The notes beneath the pieces were generated by a model, which was not told the DNA's origin, searched no databases, and was given only the letters and a program-made list of their open reading frames with translations. The position numbers and the translations under genes are program-made. Below are positions 4,493 through 7,259 of a stretch of 7,259 bases of DNA, piece after piece. Each line of letters begins with the position of its first letter. Positions within the stretch are counted from its first letter, which is position 1. The stretch comes from Candidatus Krumholzibacteriia bacterium (lineage in GTDB: Bacteria; Krumholzibacteriota; Krumholzibacteriia; LZORAL124-64-63): the NCBI GenBank assembly GCA_027056825.1, contig JALUJS010000572.1:1-7259 (forward strand), written 5' to 3'.

Positions 4493-7249
4493 TCATGGCC
4501 GCGGCGGGGGCAGCACCGCCTTGTCCTGCGGCGCCACGTACCCGGGATGGGGCTTGACGGTAAAGGTGGCCTCGGCCTTGGTGTCGCCGCTGGTGATCAC
4601 CACGGTGTACCGGCCCGGATCCACGAACACCGGGCCGGTCTGGCGCGGGTCGGCGAAACGGCGCTTGGGATCGGCCTGCAGGTCCCAGAAGGCGCGGTTC
4701 AGGCCCGGCCGGATGGAGCCGGTCAGCTTCCGGACCACCTGTCCGGCGGCGTCCTTGATGGTGATGTTCACGCCGTCGACAGCCAGATCCTTCAGCCAGT
4801 AGGTGAACATGGCCCCGTCCGGCGCGGGTGCGCCGCGGAATACCCGGTTGCCGCCGCCGTAGCCGCGGAAGCCATACAGCTGCGGTTCGGCGTCCGGCAC
4901 CGGGAACAGGTGCAAAGCTTCGTCGGCGGCCGCCGGCAGATCCGCGAAGGCATCCATGCGGTCCATGATCCACAGGCTGCGGCCGTGGGTCGCGGCCACC
5001 AGGCTGTGTTCCCGCGGATGGATCACCAGGTCGTAGACCGGAACGGTGGGCAGGGACTTGCCGCCCAGCCGCAACCAGTGTTCGCCGCGGTCGAAAGTGA
5101 CGTAGGCGGCGTGTTCGGTACCGCAGTAGAGCACATCCTCGTTGCCGGGGTCCTCGCGCACCACGCGCACCGGGCTGCCGGCGGGCAGATCGCCGGTGAT
5201 GTCCTTCCACTTGCGGCCGCCGTTGGTGGTCATCAGCACCAGGGGCTTGAACACGTCGCTGCGGTGGCCGTCCACCGCGCAGTAGGCCGTCTTCGCGTCT
5301 AAGTGCGAGGCCTCCAGGCAGGAAACGTACAGGCCGCCCACCTGTTTGGGGGTCACGTCCTTCCACTGGCCGCCGTCATCGAAAGTCACATGCACCAGGC
5401 CGTCGTCGCTGCCGGCCCACAGCACGCCCTGCTCAAGGGGGGATTCGGCCAGGGCCGTGAGGGTGCCGTAGGATTCCGCGGCCGAGCCTTCGGTCAGGAT
5501 CCTGCCGGGTTCATGCCGGGTCAAATCGCCGCTGATGGCGTACCAGTAGTCGCCCCTGTCGGTGAGCTTGAAGACCTTGTTGCCCGCGTGGTACAGGACG
5601 GTAGGGTCGTGGGCCGAGATCAGGAACGGCGCGTCCCAGTTCCAGCGCAGGCGCGCCTGGCCCTCGTCCGCGGCGGCCTTGAGGGGTCGGGTCAGCATGG
5701 TGCGCAGGTCCACGCGCCCCAGGTTCCCGTCCTGGCTGGTGGCGTAGAGGACGTTCGGATCGCTGGGATCGAAGCGCACGGTAAAACCGTCGCCGCCGTA
5801 CACGGCCGTCCAGTCCTCCTTGAGGATGAAAGGCTTGGCATCGGTCCCCGACTTGAACTTCACCGCCGACGGCCCGACCCACGAGCCGTTGTCCTGCAGG
5901 CCGCCGCCCACACGGAACGGCGTGCTCATGTCCACGTCCACGTGGTAGAACTGCCCGACGGCCAGATTGTTCAGCAGATCCCATGTCTTCGCGCCGTCAT
6001 GGCTCAGGTAGAGCCCGCCGTCGTTGCCCAGCAGAATGAAGTCCGGGTCGTCGGGGCAGACCACGATGGCGTGATGATCCACGTGCACGTCCACCGAACC
6101 GTCGCGGCGGAAGGTGCGGCCGCCGTCGTCGCTGATCGCCACGTCCCAGCCGGGCATGTAGACGCGGTCGGGGTTCACAGGGTCCACGGCCACGCGCGAG
6201 AAGTAGAAGGGCCGGAAGTTCAGCTCGTTCACGCGGCGCCAGGTGTCGCCCCCGTCGTCGCTGCGGAACAGGCCGCCGGCGGGTGAGCGGTCGTCCCAGG
6301 CGCTGCGACCGATACCGCCCTGGTCGCTTTCGACCGTGGCGTAGATGATGTCCGTGTCGCCGGGGAAGATGGCGATGCCGATGCGCCCGGTGCGCTGGGG
6401 CAAGCCCCCGGTCAGGCGCGTCCAGGTCGCCCCGGCGTCGTCCGAGCGCCAGATGCCGGCCCGGTCGCTGAAGCCGTCGAAGCTCCACGGCGTACGCCGG
6501 GCGTGGTACAGGGCGGCAAACACCCGGTCGGGGTTGGCCGGATCGATCACGACATCGCAGGCTCCCACCTCATCGTCCACCTTCAGCACCTGTTTCCAGG
6601 TCTGACCCCCATCGCTGGTCTTGTAGAGGCCGCGCTCGGGATTCGCGCCCCACAGGTGACCCATGGCCGCCACGTAGCACACGTCCGGATCGCGGGGATC
6701 GACGGCCACACGGGGAATGTTCTGCGTCTCCTTCAACCCCACGTACTCGAAGCTGCCGCCGCCGTCGGTGCTGCGGTACACGCCGTGGCCCCAGGACGAG
6801 CTGTTGCGCCCGTTGCCCTCGCCGGTGCCCACCCACACGATGCGGCCGCGGCCCTTTGCGGCGCGGTCTTCCCGCGCCACCGTATCCCCTGCGGCGGCCA
6901 TGGCGTCCCAGCCGGGCCAGTCAGCGGGCGCGTCGGCCACGGCGACCGCTCCGATGCTGCTGGTCTCCTTGTCCCGGAAGACCTCGCTGAAGGTGGTGCC
7001 CATGTTGTCGGTCTTGAACAGGCCGCCGGTGGCGTAGCCCACGTAGAACTCCGTGGTGCTGCCGGGGACCAGGGCGATGGCCGCCACGCGGCCGCCCATG
7101 TTCGCCGGCCCGATGCTGCGCCAGCCGATGGCGGACAGATCGTCGACGGTGATGGCGCGGTGGTCACCGGCGGCGAGGGAGGGTGCGGCGGCGAGGCCGG
7201 CCAGCAGGAACAGACTCAGACACAAAAGGGGGCGCAACTTCACGGTCAT
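4493..7249 (-). CDS. Exported VPS10/sortilin-like Asp-box beta-propeller protein with C-terminal FlgD-like Ig domain
   Basis: About 918 residues from the ATG at 7249. Residues 1-27 form a signal peptide (TVKLRPLLCLSLFLLAGLAA, then cleavage near SLAA), so the mature protein is exported. The body carries at least ten Asp-box turns of the S-x-D-x-G-x-T-W type, for example at 159-167, 210-218 (KTSDGGQTW), 268-276, 329-337 (RSDDGGDTW), 372-380, 415-423, 622-629, 674-681 and 718-725, with intervening P-x-x-P-D-x-V/I-Y strands, as in the ten-bladed VPS10/sortilin propeller and in BNR sialidase-type folds. Residues about 822-899 look like a FlgD-type Ig domain (ITIKDAAGQVVRKLTG, then PGRYTVVITSGD). 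Such proteins are often annotated glycosyl hydrolase, but no catalytic site is evident and an enzymatic role is unsupported. A GTG at 7252 directly before the ATG is an alternative start; GGAAG at 7257-7253 fits the ATG better, though a start beyond the window cannot be fully excluded. Confidence 0.9.
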   Translation of the reverse strand: MTVKLRPLLCLSLFLLAGLAAAPSLAAGDHRAITVDDLSAIGWRSIGPANMGGRVAAIALVPGSTTEFYVGYATGGLFKTDNMGTTFSEVFRDKETSSIGAVAVADAPADWPGWDAMAAAGDTVAREDRAAKGRGRIVWVGTGEGNGRNSSSWGHGVYRSTDGGGSFEYVGLKETQNIPRVAVDPRDPDVCYVAAMGHLWGANPERGLYKTSDGGQTWKQVLKVDDEVGACDVVIDPANPDRVFAALYHARRTPWSFDGFSDRAGIWRSDDAGATWTRLTGGLPQRTGRIGIAIFPGDTDIIYATVESDQGGIGRSAWDDRSPAGGLFRSDDGGDTWRRVNELNFRPFYFSRVAVDPVNPDRVYMPGWDVAISDDGGRTFRRDGSVDVHVDHHAIVVCPDDPDFILLGNDGGLYLSHDGAKTWDLLNNLAVGQFYHVDVDMSTPFRVGGGLQDNGSWVGPSAVKFKSGTDAKPFILKEDWTAVYGGDGFTVRFDPSDPNVLYATSQDGNLGRVDLRTMLTRPLKAAADEGQARLRWNWDAPFLISAHDPTVLYHAGNKVFKLTDRGDYWYAISGDLTRHEPGRILTEGSAAESYGTLTALAESPLEQGVLWAGSDDGLVHVTFDDGGQWKDVTPKQVGGLYVSCLEASHLDAKTAYCAVDGHRSDVFKPLVLMTTNGGRKWKDITGDLPAGSPVRVVREDPGNEDVLYCGTEHAAYVTFDRGEHWLRLGGKSLPTVPVYDLVIHPREHSLVAATHGRSLWIMDRMDAFADLPAAADEALHLFPVPDAEPQLYGFRGYGGGNRVFRGAPAPDGAMFTYWLKDLAVDGVNITIKDAAGQVVRKLTGSIRPGLNRAFWDLQADPKRRFADPRQTGPVFVDPGRYTVVITSGDTKAEATFTVKPHPGYVAPQDKAVLPPPRP

Positions 7250-7259
7250 CACCTTCCAC

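Noticed and set aside
4440..5366. 308-codon minus-strand frame overlapping the sortilin-like gene
   Set aside because: It is a shifted frame of the same strand within a gene whose own frame holds regular Asp boxes and the Ig domain. The translation is Arg/Gly/Pro-rich, as expected for an off-frame reading of GC-rich DNA.

Overview
The window is a GC-rich stretch of a Gram-negative bacterium. It holds four protein genes and no RNA genes, mobile elements, CRISPR arrays or tandem repeats that I can see. The Gram-negative call rests on the start of a TonB-dependent outer-membrane receptor and on secreted and membrane proteins with ordinary signal sequences. A long VPS10/sortilin-like Asp-box protein with a C-terminal FlgD-like immunoglobulin fold is typical of the Fibrobacterota-Chlorobiota-Bacteroidota side of the tree and related phyla (for example Gemmatimonadota, Eisenbacteria, Krumholzibacteriota). 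That placement is inference from architecture only and is weak.

Layout from left to right. Positions 1-307 (minus strand) are the first 102 codons of a TonB-dependent receptor, cut by the left edge. A 223-base AT-rich divergent region (308-530) separates it from sat (531-1766, plus strand), a homo-oligomeric ATP sulfurylase with its ATP-binding motifs and a Cys3-His metal site. A perfect 14-bp hairpin with a T run (1787-1825) ends sat. Converging on it is a 783-residue membrane-bound hybrid histidine kinase (1921-4272, minus strand): two membrane segments, a periplasmic sensor, a PAS domain with unusual Cys/His spacing, HisKA, HATPase_c and a receiver. A 220-base AT-rich gap (4273-4492) follows. 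The sortilin-like exported protein (4493-7249, minus strand) then runs almost to the right edge; its start lies 10 bases inside the window and is ambiguous between GTG and ATG.

How they fit together: nothing shows that the four genes form one pathway. sat activates sulfate to adenosine 5'-phosphosulfate (or runs in reverse in sulfur oxidisers), but no APS reductase, APS kinase or dsr gene is visible. The kinase is an orphan here, with no separate response regulator or Hpt protein. The receptor and sat share a divergent control region, so co-regulation is possible but unproven. The most interesting points are the cysteine-rich PAS domain of the kinase, the symmetric elements between the receptor and sat, and the sortilin-like protein. 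I see no clear sign of a wholly new system.
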